A stretch of 64,000 bases of DNA from Ideonella_A sp963843805 (GTDB lineage Bacteria > Pseudomonadota > Gammaproteobacteria > Burkholderiales > Burkholderiaceae_C): the NCBI GenBank assembly GCA_963843805.1, contig CAWJLY010000009.1, positions 992,001 to 1,056,000 on the forward strand. The letters are read 5' to 3'. Below the pieces are notes generated by a model. The model was given only the letters and a program-made list of their open reading frames with translations. It did no database searches and was not told the origin of the DNA. A program made the translations under genes and the position numbers. Of this stretch, positions 1-9,419 are shown in pieces. The number at the start of each line of letters is the position of its first letter. The stretch's first letter is position 1.

Positions 1-585
1 AGGCCGCCCGAATAGTTCAACCAGCGCACCGGCTGGGCCTGAACGGCACCGATCGGCCAGCGTTTGGCATACGGCTTGCCGGCAGGGTTGGCGGCAAGCA
101 AATGCTTGATGTCGGTCAGCAGCAACTCCTGGTGTTGCTGTTCATGCTGCAGGCCCAGAGTGAGCAGCGCCCCGATCGCCTCGTCGTCGCCCTTTTTGCC
201 GAGCAGTTCGAGCATGCGCTCGTCGACCGCCTGCCGATAGGCTGAGGACGTCCTCGAGCCCCGGTCGGGTGATCAGCCCGCGGCTGACTCGCGGGTACTG
301 CTCGCCGATACCGTGGTAATAACTGTTGAACAACACGACGAACTGCTCATCGAACGGCCGAAAATCGGCTTCGTGGTGTTGCAAGATGACGTTTTCGAAA
401 AACCAGGTGGTATGCGCCAGATGCCATTTGGCGGGGCTGGCGTCGGGCATCGACTGAACCTGGCAATCCTCGGCGCTCAGCGGCGCGATCAACGCAAGGC
501 TGTTCTGGCGAACCTTGTCGAAGGCGGCAGCCGGTGCGCCCGGATTCGACTCAGGCTGCTGCGCGGATAACGGTTTTTGCCACAT
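1..585 (-). CDS. egtB: Ergothioneine biosynthesis protein EgtB, N-terminal part (window edge, one frameshift)
   Basis: EgtB is the iron-dependent sulfoxide synthase that joins trimethylhistidine (hercynine) to a thiol donor in ergothioneine synthesis. The visible part is the N-terminal DinB-like domain. It shows the segment WHLAHTTWFFE, carrying the first iron histidine, and later LQHEQQHQE, carrying the HxxxH pair of the three-histidine iron site. The C-terminal formylglycine-type domain lies beyond the window start. The ATG at 585 is preceded by GGGAGCG, a usable ribosome binding site. Near position 243 one extra base breaks the frame: before it the reading is ...RPGLEDVL, after it the other frame continues AYRQAVDERMLELLGKKGDDE as expected. 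This looks like a sequencing error. The gene follows trhO on the same strand after 152 bases. Identification is firm from the two histidine motifs. Confidence 0.88.
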
Positions 586-737
586 CGGTCGCTCCCATCG
601 ACTGATTGGTGCCGCTGAACCTCAGAACTGGGCAACAGCAACTGATCGGCCGCCGTTCGATGCACGAGCCGTTTCGATGTGATCGGCAGGCTTGGCCAAA
701 GTTCGCCCTGTCAGCAATGAATCGGCGCTGCGGTGCA

Positions 738-1467
738 TCAATCACCCCCGTGGCCCACGGCGATGCGTTCGTCAAAGACGAAACATTCGCCATCGAAATG
801 GCGTCCGCCGACCTGCTCGAAATAGTTCAGGATGCCGCCGTCGAGCTGGAACACCCGATCGATACCCATCTCGGCCAGAAAGATCGCCGCCTTTTCGCAG
901 CGGATCCCGCCGGTGCAATAGCTGACGACGGTCTTGCCAGCAAAAATGTCCTGGCGCGTCAGTCGCCGCAGCGGGCAGATCGCTGAATTTGCCGGTCTGC
1001 AGATCGACCGCGCCGGCGAAACCGGCCCAGTTCGACCTCGAAGTGGTTGCGCGTATCGAGCAACAGCAGCGGTCGTCCGCCGTCGTCGTGGCCGGTGTCG
1101 AGCCAGTGCGCCAGGGTGTGCGGGTCGACGGCCGGCGACCGGCCGAACCCGGGCCGGATCGCCGGATGGTTCATGCGGATGATTTCGCGTTTGATCTTGA
1201 CGCGCAGTTTGCGAAACGGCACCTGCTCGGACCAGCTTTGCTGAGCAGTCAGGGCGGCAAAGCGTGCGTCCTCGCGCAGCCAGTCGAGCCAGCGAGTGAG
1301 CGGGTCAGCCTCACCGGCCAGAAACAGGTTGATGCCTTCCTCGGCCAGCAGCACCGTGCCCTTCAGGCCGTTCGTGCAACGCCTCGTTGCTCGATGCCGA
1401 TCACGCAGCGCCGCCGGTCGTGCAGCGCGACGAACCGGTAGGCTGAGATGTTGAGGATCGCGGTCAC
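738..1467 (-). CDS. trhO: tRNA uridine(34) hydroxylase TrhO (rhodanese family, YceA/UPF0176), frameshifted
   Basis: TrhO makes 5-hydroxyuridine at the wobble position of some tRNAs in an oxygen-dependent reaction. The N-terminal acylphosphatase-like part is recognised by LLAEEGIN, and the rhodanese domain by the active-site loop SYCTGGIRCEKAA with its catalytic cysteine. The end reads FQLDGGILNYFEQVGG followed by HFDGECFVFDERIAVGHGGD and a stop at 738. The start is taken as GTG at 1467, which begins VTAILNISAYRF, the family's usual opening. No ribosome binding site precedes it; instead a promoter-like -10 box ends six bases upstream, suggesting a leaderless mRNA. At least two frameshifts occur (around 1370 and 1000). 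It is divergent from dnaE with 88 bases between the two starts. Confidence 0.85.
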
Positions 1468-1473
1468 CGGCTG

Positions 1474-1502
1474 ATTTTAGGGTCGTGCGCTTTGCCCGTC
1501 AG
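1474..1502 (-). promoter_or_regulatory. Promoter of trhO (CTGACG-N17-TAAAAT), start codon 6 bases after the -10
   Basis: On the minus strand CTGACG (1502-1497) and TAAAAT (1479-1474) are separated by exactly 17 bases, an almost ideal sigma-70 arrangement. The GTG start of trhO follows after six bases, so transcription would begin at or next to the start codon. There is no Shine-Dalgarno sequence between them. Confidence 0.6.
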
Positions 1503-1543
1503 CCGGGAGTCGTGCGCGACGCGGTCCTCGTCGACCCGCTGCC

Positions 1544-1549
1544 TACAAT
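1544..1549 (+). promoter_or_regulatory. -10 box of dnaE (TACAAT), 6 bases before the ATG
   Basis: TACAAT is followed by CGTCCG and then the dnaE ATG at 1556, which places the expected transcription start on the start codon. No ribosome binding site is present and the -35 region (around 1521-1526, GCGGTC) is weak. The spacing equals that seen for trhO on the other strand. Confidence 0.5.
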
Positions 1550-1555
1550 CGTCCG

Positions 1556-4500
1556 ATGGCCTTCATCCACCTGCGCACCCATACCGAATTTTCGATCGTC
1601 GACGGCAGTCTGCGCATCGCCGAAGCGATTGCCGCTGCGGCAAAGGACGGCCAGGCGGCGATGGCGATCACCGACCTCGGCAACCTGTTCGGCGCCGTCA
1701 AGTTCTACAGCGCGGCGCGCAAGGCCGGCATCAAGCCGTTGATCGGCGCCGATGTCTGGCTCGCGCCGGAAGGCGGTCGATCGGCGCCACGATCAGCAAG
1801 CCGAGCCGGCTGCTGCTGCTGGTGCAATCGAATCGCGGCTACCTGAACCTGTGCGAGCTGCTGTCGCGTGCCTGGCTGCAGGCGCAGCCGGGCGGGCAAC
1901 GTGGCCAGGCATGGCTGCAATGGGAGTGGCTGGACGAATTGAACGAAGGCCTGATCGCCTTGTCGGGGGCCGATCTCGGTGCCGTCGGGCAGGCCTTGCT
2001 GGCGCAGGACTCGGGTCGCGCGCGCGAGTTGGCGACTCGCCTGGCGGCGATCTTCGAGGGCCGCTTCTATATCGAACTGCAGCGCGCTGGCCTGGCCCAT
2101 CACGAGATGCATGTGTGCGCCGCGGTGCCGCTGGCGGCCGAACTCGGGCTTGCCGGTCGTCGCGACCCATCCGGTGCAGTTTCTGCGAACCCGACGACTT
2201 CGAGGCGCACGAGGCCAGGGTCTGCGTCGCCGAAGGCGAGACCTTGACCAACCCGCGTCGCGTCAAGCGCTTCAGCGCGGCGCAGTATCTGATGAGTCAG
2301 GCGCAGATGGAGGCGCTGTTCGCCGATATTCCGAGCGCACTGGCCAATACGCTCGAGATCGCCAAGCGCTGCAACCTGAGCCTGGTGCTCGGCAAGCCGC
2401 AGTTGCCCGACTTTCCGACGCCGTTCGCAAGACGGCGTGCCGATGGCGATGGCCGACTATTTCCGGTTGGCATCTCGGCAGGGGCTGGAGGAGCGCCTGC
2501 TGATGCTGTACCCGCAGCCCGACGAGCGTGAACGGCAGCGACCGCGCTATGTCGAGCGGCTGGAGTTCGAGATCGGCACCATCTTGAAGATGGGGTTTCC
2601 GGGCTATTTCCTGATCGTTGCCGATTTCATCAACTGGGCGCAGCGCAATGGCTGCCCGGTCGGGCCCGGGCGTGGCTCGGGCGCAGGATCGCTGGTCGCT
2701 TATTCGCTGAAGATCACCGGCCTCGATCCGCTGCGCTACAACCTGCTGTTCGAGCGGTTCCTGAATCCCGAGCGGGTGTCGATGCCCGACTTCGACATCG
2801 ATTTCTGCCAGGCCAATCGCGACCGGGTGATCGATTATGTGAAGCAGCGCTACGGGCGCGATGCGGTCAGCCAGATCGTCACCTTCGGCACGATGGCGGC
2901 CAAGGCTGCGCTGCGCGATGTCGGCCGGGTGCTCGGCATGGGCTACGGGCATGTCGATTCGATCGCCAAGCTGGTGCCCGCGCCGCCCGGCAAGATCGGT
3001 GACGCTGGCGCGTGTTCCCGAGCATCCCGATCCGGGCCTCATCTATGCGCGCAAGGAAGCGCCGGAGATCGAGCAGCGCGAGGCCGCCGAAGAAGAAGTG
3101 GCCGAGTTGCTGTCGCTGGCGGCACGGGTCGAGGGTCTGACGCGCAATGTCGGCATGCACGCCGGCGGGGTGCTGATCGCGCCGGGCAAGATCACCGATT
3201 TCTGCCCGCTGTATCTGCAGCCCGGCAGCGACAGCGCAGTCAGCCAGTTCGACAAGGACGATGTCGAAGCGATCGGCCTGGTCAAGTTCGACTTTCTCGG
3301 CCTGGCGACGCTGACGATCCTCGAGCTTGCCAAGGAGTTGATCGTGGCCAGCCGGCCGGCGTTGAAGGATTTTTCGTACGAGACGCTGCCGCTCGACGAT
3401 GCCCGCGTCTATCGGCTGTTTTCAGACGGTCGTACCGAATCGGTGTTCCAGTTCGAAAGTGCCGGCATGCAGCGCATGCTGCGCGATGCCAAGCCGAGCC
3501 GGCTCGAAGACCTGATCGCACTGAACGCGATGTTCCGCCCTGGCCCGATGGAAAACATTCCGAGCTTCTGTGCGCGCAAACATGGCCGCGAAGCAGGTCA
3601 GCTATCCGCATCCGCTGCTCGAGACCGTGCTCGGCGAGACCTACGGCATCATGGTCTACCAGGAGCAGGTGATGCAGGCGGCGCAGGTGCTCGGCGGCTA
3701 TTCGCTCGGCGGCGCCGATCTGCTGCGCCGGGCGATGGGCAAGAAGAAGGCCGAGGAGATGGCCCGCCATCGCGAGATTTTCCGCAACGGTGCCGCCGCA
3801 AAAGGGATTTCGGCCGCTGTGGCCGACGAAGTTTTCGACCTGATGGAGAAGTTTGCCGGCTACGGCTTCAACAAGTCGCATGCCGCCGCCTATTCATTGC
3901 TGGCCTATCACACCGCCTGGATCAAGGTTCATTGCAGCGCCGAATTCTTCGCCGCCAACCTGACGGTCGAATCCGACGATACCGACAAGCTGCGGGTGCT
4001 GTGGAACGACGCCAAGGCATTCGGCATCGAATTGCTGGCGCCTGATGTCAACCAAGGCATTCATCGCTTCGAGCCGGTCGCCGACAGATCGATTCAGTAC
4101 GGGCTGGCAGCAATCAAGGGCACCGGCCAAGGTGCGATTCAGGCCATCGTCGCTGCCCGCGAGGACGGCGGTCCGTTCAAGAGCCTGTTCGATTTCTGCG
4201 CCCGCGTCGATCGGCAGCGGATCAACAAGCGGGTCATCGAGGCACTGATCAAGGCCGGCGCGTTCGATGCGCTGCATCCCGATCGCGCGGCGATGCTGGC
4301 CAGCGTCGGCCTCGCGCTCGACTGGGCCGACACGCAGGCGGCGCATGCCAATCAGGGCGGCTTGTTCGATTTCGGCCCCGACGATGCGGCAAGCCATGCG
4401 GCGTCGACGCTCGAGCCGCCGCTGGTCGAAACGACGCCATGGAGCATCCGAGAACGGCTGGCTCTGGAAAAAGCCGCGCTCGGGTTTTTCATGTCCGGTC

Positions 4501-5115
4501 ACCTGTTCGATCAGAGTGCCGACGAGGTGCGGCAATTTGCCAAGCGGCCGATCGGCGATCTGCTCGACAGCCGCGAGCCGCAGGTGCTGGCCGGCATCGT
4601 CGGCGACCTGCGCATCGTCAACGGCCATCGCGGCCGGGTCGCGATCTTCAAGCTCGACGACAAGTCCGAAGCGATCGAATCGGTGGTCGCCGAGGATCTG
4701 CTCAACGCCAACAAGGACCTGCTGAAGGACGACGAATTGATCGTCGTCGCAGGGCAAGGTCCAGCCGGACCGCTTCTCGGGCGGCGTGCGATTCAACATT
4801 ACCCAGCTGTGGAGCCTGGCCGAGGCGCGATGCCGCTTTGGCAAACACCTGCGCGTCGAACTCGGGGCCACGATGCCGCCGGTCGACAAGCTGATCGAGG
4901 CGTTTCCGGCGCGTCGCAAGTCGGGAGAGCAGGGTGAATGGCTCGAAGGGCTCGATGTGCGGCTGGTTGTGCAGCGCACCGAAGCGACGGCCGAAATCGA
5001 TCTCGGCGCTGAAGGGCGGTTTTTTCCGACCGACGAGGCGTTGTCGCACTGGCTCGCCGCAAGCGAAGGAAACGCGCGTCTGGTTTACGAATTGTCACAA
5101 GGCGCGTTCAGATGA
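1556..5115 (+). CDS. dnaE: DNA polymerase III alpha subunit DnaE, about seven frameshifts
   Basis: DnaE is the replicative polymerase subunit. The protein can be followed through the whole length by switching frames, giving about 1187 residues, the normal size. The PHP domain opens with FIHLRTHTEFSIVDGS. The polymerase core contains PVGPGRGSGAGSLVAY and the catalytic acidic motif SMPDFDIDFCQ. Later landmarks are NVGMHAGGVLIAP, FRPGPMENIP, EQVMQAAQVLGGYSLGGADL, and a C-terminal region with the OB fold and the tail VRFNITQLWSL. Frame breaks lie near 1775, 2152, 2188, 2433, 3003, 3592 and 4750; where readable each is one extra base (for example GCAAGAC for GCAGAC at 2433). An essential gene cannot tolerate these, so assembly error is the best explanation. 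Divergent from trhO; no upstream ribosome binding site. Confidence 0.95.
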
Positions 5116-5186
5116 GGCAGGAACCTGCACGCTCAAGCCCAGCATCTAACCGCGGTCATCCGACGCCCGAGCCGAGAGGTCACCAC

Positions 5187-5641
5187 ATGAAAAAAATACT
5201 TGCCAGTCTTGCGCTTGTCAGTGGCATTGCGCCGGTGATGGCGGCTGATATCGGCGTCTCGATCAACATCGATCAACCGGGCGCTTATGGGCGCATCGAT
5301 ATCGGTCGCGTTCCTTCGCACCCGTGCTTCTATATCAGCAGCCCGTCGTGATTGCACCGTCGCCGGTTGCTGTTTATCGCCAGCCGATTTATTTGCATGT
5401 GCCGCCCGGGCACGCCAAGCAATGGAGAAACTACTGCGGCCGCTACCAGGCCTGCGGCCAACCGGTCTATTTTGTCCAGGAGCGGTGGTATCAGGATGTC
5501 TATTCGCCCGTCTATCGCCAAGACCGCTGGGACAAGCACGATCGCAAGCACCAGCAGAAACTGCTGAAAGAAGAACGCAAACATCAGCGCAAGCACGACA
5601 AGCACGACAAGCACGACAAGCACGACAAGCACGATCATTGA
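5187..5641 (+). CDS. Secreted protein with His/Lys/Asp-repeat tail (one frameshift)
   Basis: The ATG at 5187 starts a clear signal peptide (MKKILASLALVSGIAPVMAA). The mature part reads DIGVSINIDQPGAYGRIDIG, then YQQPVVIAPSPVAVYRQP, then LHVPPGHAKQWRNYC, and is rich in Tyr, Pro and Gln with two cysteines (NYCGRYQACGQP). The last 25 residues are a tandem K-H-D repeat ending in HDH. A frame change near 5325 (one base missing) joins the two halves. I recall similar small periplasmic proteins as common but uncharacterised in Burkholderiales. The histidine-rich tail suggests metal binding, which is inference only. Ribosome binding site GAGAGG lies about 10 bases upstream. It stands alone between dnaE and the patatin gene. 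Confidence 0.75.
5591..5635 (+). repeat. Five tandem 9-bp units AAGCACGAC inside the secreted protein gene
   Basis: Units of AAGCACGAC start at 5591, 5600, 5609, 5618 and 5627 (the last with a final T). They encode Lys-His-Asp five times. Being nine bases long, copy changes would keep the reading frame. Confidence 0.9.
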
Positions 5642-5703
5642 TCTCCCGAACTGGGCGCTGAACGCTTCCTTTCAGCGGGGTTTGCTTCAGGCGCGGGTGT
5701 GCC

Positions 5704-5709
5704 TACACT
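5704..5709 (+). promoter_or_regulatory. -10 box of the patatin-like gene (TACACT), 6 bases before GTG
   Basis: TACACT is followed by GCGGTC and then GTG at 5716. A weak -35 (TTGCTT, 5682-5687) lies 16 bases upstream. No ribosome binding site is seen, so this is another candidate leaderless start. Confidence 0.45.
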
Positions 5710-5715
5710 GCGGTC

Positions 5716-6999
5716 GTGTTGCAGACCGTTCAATCGCCATCGCCGCGCCGGCCACCGCTGACCGGGCTGATACTCAGCGGCGGTGGTGCGCGGGCCGCCT
5801 ATCAGGTCGGGGTGCTGCAAGCGGTCGCCCAGATAAGACGTGAGGCGCTCGCTACCCGGTCCGAGCGAGGTCGGGACGCCGGTGCCGCTGCGACCGGAAC
5901 GAATCCGTTCCCGATCATCGCCGGCACGTCGGCTGGCGCCATCAATGCGGCTGCACTGGCCGCCCGGGCCGATGACTTCGACCTTGCGGTGACCGATCTG
6001 GTCAATGTCTGGCGTGGTTTCAGCGCCGAGCAGGTCTATCGAACCGACAGCCTGGGCATCGCCAAAAGCGGCGCCCGCTGGCTGACGATGTTGACCATCG
6101 GCTGGCTGCTGGCTCGCTGGAGCCGGGCCCGGCCGAGATCGCTGCTCGACAATTCGCCATTGGCCGAATTGCTGAGAAGGTTGATTGATACGCAGCGCAT
6201 CGATGCGATGCTGGAACAGGGGCATCTGCATGCGTTGGCTGTCACAGCTTCGAGCTACAGCACCGGCCAGCATCTGACCTTCTACCAGTCTCGCGAACAC
6301 ATCCTGCCATGGACCCGCTCGCAACGAATGGCCAGACGCTGTGCGATCGGTCATCAGCACTTGCTGGCGTCAGCGGCCATTCCCTTTGTATTTCCGGCCG
6401 TTTCATTACCGGTGGATGAGTTGACCGACTGGTTCGGCGACGGATCGATGCGCCAGTCGGCGCCGATCTCGCCGGCCGTGCACCTCGGCGCCGAACGAAT
6501 CATGGTGGTAGGTGCCGGGCGCATGTATGAACCGGCAAACGGGCACCGCGGCAATGGCGAATACCCCAATCTCGCGCAGATTGCCGGCCACGCGATGTCG
6601 AGCATTTTCCTGGATGCGCTGGCGGTCGACGTCGAGCGCCTGCAGCGGATCAATGCCACGCTGGCCCTGCTGCCCCCACCGTCGCGCCAGGCCTCGGGTC
6701 TGCGACCGCTCGATGTGCTGGTGATTTCGCCGAGCCAGCGACTGGACGATATTGCCGCCTGCCATCTTGGCAGCCTGCCGGCGCCGATTCGAGGCCTGTT
6801 ACGCAGTGTTGGTGTCTCGGGCGAGGGCGAAACCGCACGCGGTGCGGCACTGGCGAGCTACCTGTTGTTCGAGTCCGCGTATACCTGCGAGCTGATTGAT
6901 CTGGGGATCGCCGATACGGTCAAACGCCGCGACGAGGTGGTGGCGTTCTTCGGCTGGAGCCCGCAGACCGTTGACGTGGGCGGCGCGCCGCCCACTTGA
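5716..6999 (+). CDS. Patatin-like phospholipase family protein
   Basis: A 427-residue acyl hydrolase of the patatin family, which uses a Ser-Asp dyad on lipid esters. The oxyanion-hole glycines appear as LSGGGARAAYQVGVL near residue 22, the nucleophile elbow GxSxG as IIAGTSAGAIN near residue 70, and the catalytic Asp as WFGDGSMRQ near residue 240. No signal peptide or membrane segment is obvious, so it is probably cytoplasmic or peripheral. GTG at 5716 is chosen because a -10 box ends six bases before it; a TTG follows directly. The frame is intact. It is convergent with the comEA-like gene, leaving only four bases between stops. Substrate unknown. Confidence 0.85.
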   Translation: MLQTVQSPSPRRPPLTGLILSGGGARAAYQVGVLQAVAQIRREALATRSERGRDAGAAATGTNPFPIIAGTSAGAINAAALAARADDFDLAVTDLVNVWRGFSAEQVYRTDSLGIAKSGARWLTMLTIGWLLARWSRARPRSLLDNSPLAELLRRLIDTQRIDAMLEQGHLHALAVTASSYSTGQHLTFYQSREHILPWTRSQRMARRCAIGHQHLLASAAIPFVFPAVSLPVDELTDWFGDGSMRQSAPISPAVHLGAERIMVVGAGRMYEPANGHRGNGEYPNLAQIAGHAMSSIFLDALAVDVERLQRINATLALLPPPSRQASGLRPLDVLVISPSQRLDDIAACHLGSLPAPIRGLLRSVGVSGEGETARGAALASYLLFESAYTCELIDLGIADTVKRRDEVVAFFGWSPQTVDVGGAPPT

Positions 7000-7003
7000 A
7001 GAG

Positions 7004-7339
7004 TCACTTCTTTGCCGGTTTTGCGTCGGCGGACTTGATCGCCGGTTTGCCGCTGTCGGCTTTCGCATAGGTAGCGCCATTGACAGTGAGTCCGGCCTCG
7101 GAGAATTTTCCGGCGTTACCCGAGCCGATTCCCTTGACGCGGTCGATCATGTCGGACCAATCCTTGAACGGGCTTTTCTTGCGTTCGTCGAGCAAGCGTG
7201 TCGACATCGCCGGGCCGATGCCTTTGACACTTTCGAGCTGGGCCTGATCGGCCTTGTTGATATCGATGGCCGCGAACGCCGCGGCAGCGAAAAGGCATGC
7301 AATGGTGGCCAGCAACAGGGCCCGGATCTGCTTGATCAT
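7004..7339 (-). CDS. ComEA-like helix-hairpin-helix protein
   Basis: A 111-residue exported protein with an N-terminal signal/anchor (IRALLLATIACLFAAAAFAA) and one helix-hairpin-helix DNA-binding unit: IDINKADQAQLESVKGIGP and, later, DRVKGIGSGNAG. ComEA proteins bind incoming DNA during natural transformation; in proteobacteria such short proteins are usually periplasmic. The C-terminus is Lys/Ala-rich. AAAGGAAAC precedes the ATG as ribosome binding site. It sits downstream of hldD on the same strand, a position also seen for comEA in other Burkholderiales. A role in competence is by family only; no other com genes are in the window. Confidence 0.8.
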   Translation of the reverse strand: MIKQIRALLLATIACLFAAAAFAAIDINKADQAQLESVKGIGPAMSTRLLDERKKSPFKDWSDMIDRVKGIGSGNAGKFSEAGLTVNGATYAKADSGKPAIKSADAKPAKK

Positions 7340-7405
7340 GATGTTTCCTTTGGTCGGTTTGAAGAGGCTGCCAACTGGCTCATCCAGCGGCCCGACCAGT
7401 AAAAC

Positions 7406-8399
7406 TCAGCTCTGTGCAGCGAGCCACCCCCCGTAGCGTGCAACACCTTCCCCCACTGGGGCGAATTGATGGGTGCACCCGACAGAGCGCAATCGCGACA
7501 TGTCGGCCTGGGTAAAACACTGGTATTTGCCGACCAGCGACGGTGGAAAATCGATGTATTGAACGAGCCCGGCCTGCACCATCTCGGCCAGGCTTCATGG
7601 CCGTCTCGCCGCGTTGCGCCCGCGCGGTGTTGACGGTGGCGGTTGCGACCTCGTTGAATGGCTGGCCGCGGCCGGTGCCGAGATTGAAGATGCCGCTGCG
7701 ATCCGGATGCTGCAGAAACCACAGGTTGATCGCCACCACGTCGTCGACGTGGATGAAATCGCGCGTCTGCTGGCCCGGCGCGTAGCCGCCGTATTCGCCG
7801 AACAGCTTGACGTGGCCGGTTTCGCGGAACTGATTGAAATGATGGAAGGCGACCGATGCCATCCGCCCCTTGTGCTGCTCGCGCGGGCCGTAGACATTGA
7901 AATAGCGGAAGCCGACGACCTGCGCCGTGGCACTGCTGATCATGCGCCGAACGACGTTGTCGAACAGCAGCTTGGAGTAGCCGTAGACATTGAGCGGCTG
8001 CTCGAACTCGGGCTCTTCCCGAAACTCGCTGCTGCCGCCATAGGTGGCGGCCGACGAGGCGTACAAAAGCCTCGTGCCTTGCGCCTGACAGGCATCGAGC
8101 AGGTCCTTCGAGCAGCGATAGTTGTTGTCGAGCATGAAGCGGCCGTCGTGCTCCATGGTGTCGGAACAGGCGCCTTCATGCAGGATGGCGTCGACTTGAC
8201 CGAACGCGCCGGCGGTGAAGCGCTGGTAGAACTCGGTCTTGTCGAAATAATCGCTGAACGACGCGCCCAACAGGTTGCGATATTTCGGCCCGTCGGTCAG
8301 ATCGTCGACGGCAATGATGTCATCGATGCCGATCGCGTTCAGGCCATGAACGAGGTTGCTGCCGATCATGCCGGCTGCGCCGGTGACGACCACTTTCAT
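7406..8399 (-). CDS. hldD: ADP-L-glycero-D-manno-heptose 6-epimerase HldD (one frameshift)
   Basis: HldD converts ADP-D-glycero-heptose to the L-glycero form for the LPS inner core. It is an extended SDR protein: the NADP-binding motif is VVTGAAGMIGSNLVHGLN at the N-terminus, the substrate loop has YGYSKLLFDNVVR with the catalytic Tyr and Lys, and NVYGPREQHKGRMASVAFH is typical of this enzyme. Near 7600 one extra base shifts the frame; the true C-terminus continues LAEMVQAGLVQYIDFPPSL and ends WLAAQS at 7406. Total about 330 residues, the normal size. AGGAAGGA precedes the ATG at 8399. It follows the heptose kinase gene, so the pathway's last two cytoplasmic sugar steps seen here are adjacent. 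Confidence 0.93.
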
Positions 8400-8453
8400 G
8401 AAGAGTCCTTCCTGGGTCGCCGAGGCGCGCCGCTGTTGCGAAATACCCGCATT

Positions 8454-9389
8454 TCAATCAAGCGCAGTCTGCCCGAACAATTCGTCGTAGTCGACGCTGG
8501 CGGTGCCGAATTTGCCGACCACGATGCCACCGGCGCGATTGGCAAGCGGCATCGCGGTGCGCAAATCCAGACCTGCACCAAGCATCGCCGCCAGCGTCGC
8601 GATCACCGTATCGCCTGCACCCGTGACATCGAAGACTTCGCGCGCCTGCGCCGGAATCAGGCTGTGGCTGGCGACGCCGCCCGGCGCGTCGAACAGCGAC
8701 ATGCCGTCCTCCGAGCGGGTCAGCAGCAGCGCCTGCAGGCCGAGGCGCTCGCGCAAGGCATGGGCGCGCTGATGCAGGTCCGCCTCGTTGGTCCACTGGC
8801 CGACGACCTGCGCCAGTTCGGCCTGGTTGGGGGTGATCACCGTGGCACCGGCATAGCGGCTGTAGTCGCTGCCTTTCGGGTCGATCAATACCGGTACGCC
8901 GCATGAGCGGGCCAGTTCGATCATTCGTGGAATATGGGTGAGGCCGCCCTTTCCGTAGTCGGAGAACAGCACCGCCGCATGGTCTGGCAGCACGCGCTCG
9001 AAGTCGCCGAGCATGCCGGCCAGCACCTCGTGATCGGGCTGGTTCTCGAAATCGATTCGGATCAGTTGCTGAGCGCGCCCGATGACCCGCAGCTTGACGA
9101 TCGTATACAGCTTCGGATCCTCACCCAGCAAGGTGGAAACGCCTTGCTGATTGAGCAGATCGCGCAATTTGCGCGCCGGTTCGTCGACACCGACCACCGT
9201 CATCAAGGTGGCCAGTGCGCCCAGCGTCTGCACGTTCAATGCGACGTTGGCGGCACCGCCCAGGCGTTCTTCCTCGCGGGTGACCCGAACCACCGGCACC
9301 GGTGCCTCAGGCGAAATGCGATCGACCGCGCCGTACCAGTAACGGTCGAGCATGGCGTCGCCGACCACCAGCACGCGAGTTGCCGCCAT
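8454..9389 (-). CDS. rfaE1: D-glycero-beta-D-manno-heptose-7-phosphate kinase (HldE kinase domain / RfaE1)
   Basis: This ribokinase-family enzyme adds phosphate to heptose 7-phosphate to give the 1,7-bisphosphate in ADP-heptose synthesis. It has 311 residues, so it is the stand-alone kinase domain; the adenylyltransferase half of bifunctional HldE is not attached. Motifs: N-terminal VLVVGDAMLDRYWYG, the substrate loop RLGGAANVALN, and the PfkB signature DVTGAGDTVIATLAA with the catalytic Asp. The frame is intact. It lies between lapB and hldD in an LPS-related run on the minus strand, 54 bases from hldD and 30 from lapB. Confidence 0.93.
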   Translation of the reverse strand: MAATRVLVVGDAMLDRYWYGAVDRISPEAPVPVVRVTREEERLGGAANVALNVQTLGALATLMTVVGVDEPARKLRDLLNQQGVSTLLGEDPKLYTIVKLRVIGRAQQLIRIDFENQPDHEVLAGMLGDFERVLPDHAAVLFSDYGKGGLTHIPRMIELARSCGVPVLIDPKGSDYSRYAGATVITPNQAELAQVVGQWTNEADLHQRAHALRERLGLQALLLTRSEDGMSLFDAPGGVASHSLIPAQAREVFDVTGAGDTVIATLAAMLGAGLDLRTAMPLANRAGGIVVGKFGTASVDYDELFGQTALD

Positions 9390-9419
9390 CTGCGCTCGGC
9401 TCGGCGGTGTCAGTCGCGG

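Noticed and set aside
1556..5115. Programmed frameshifting in dnaE
   Set aside because: There are about seven breaks with no slippery heptamer or downstream structure in common, and each fits a single extra base. Neighbouring genes show the same kind of error.
5591..5635. Possible CRISPR-like or minisatellite array
   Set aside because: The 9-bp units have no spacers and lie inside a coding frame, encoding Lys-His-Asp repeats.
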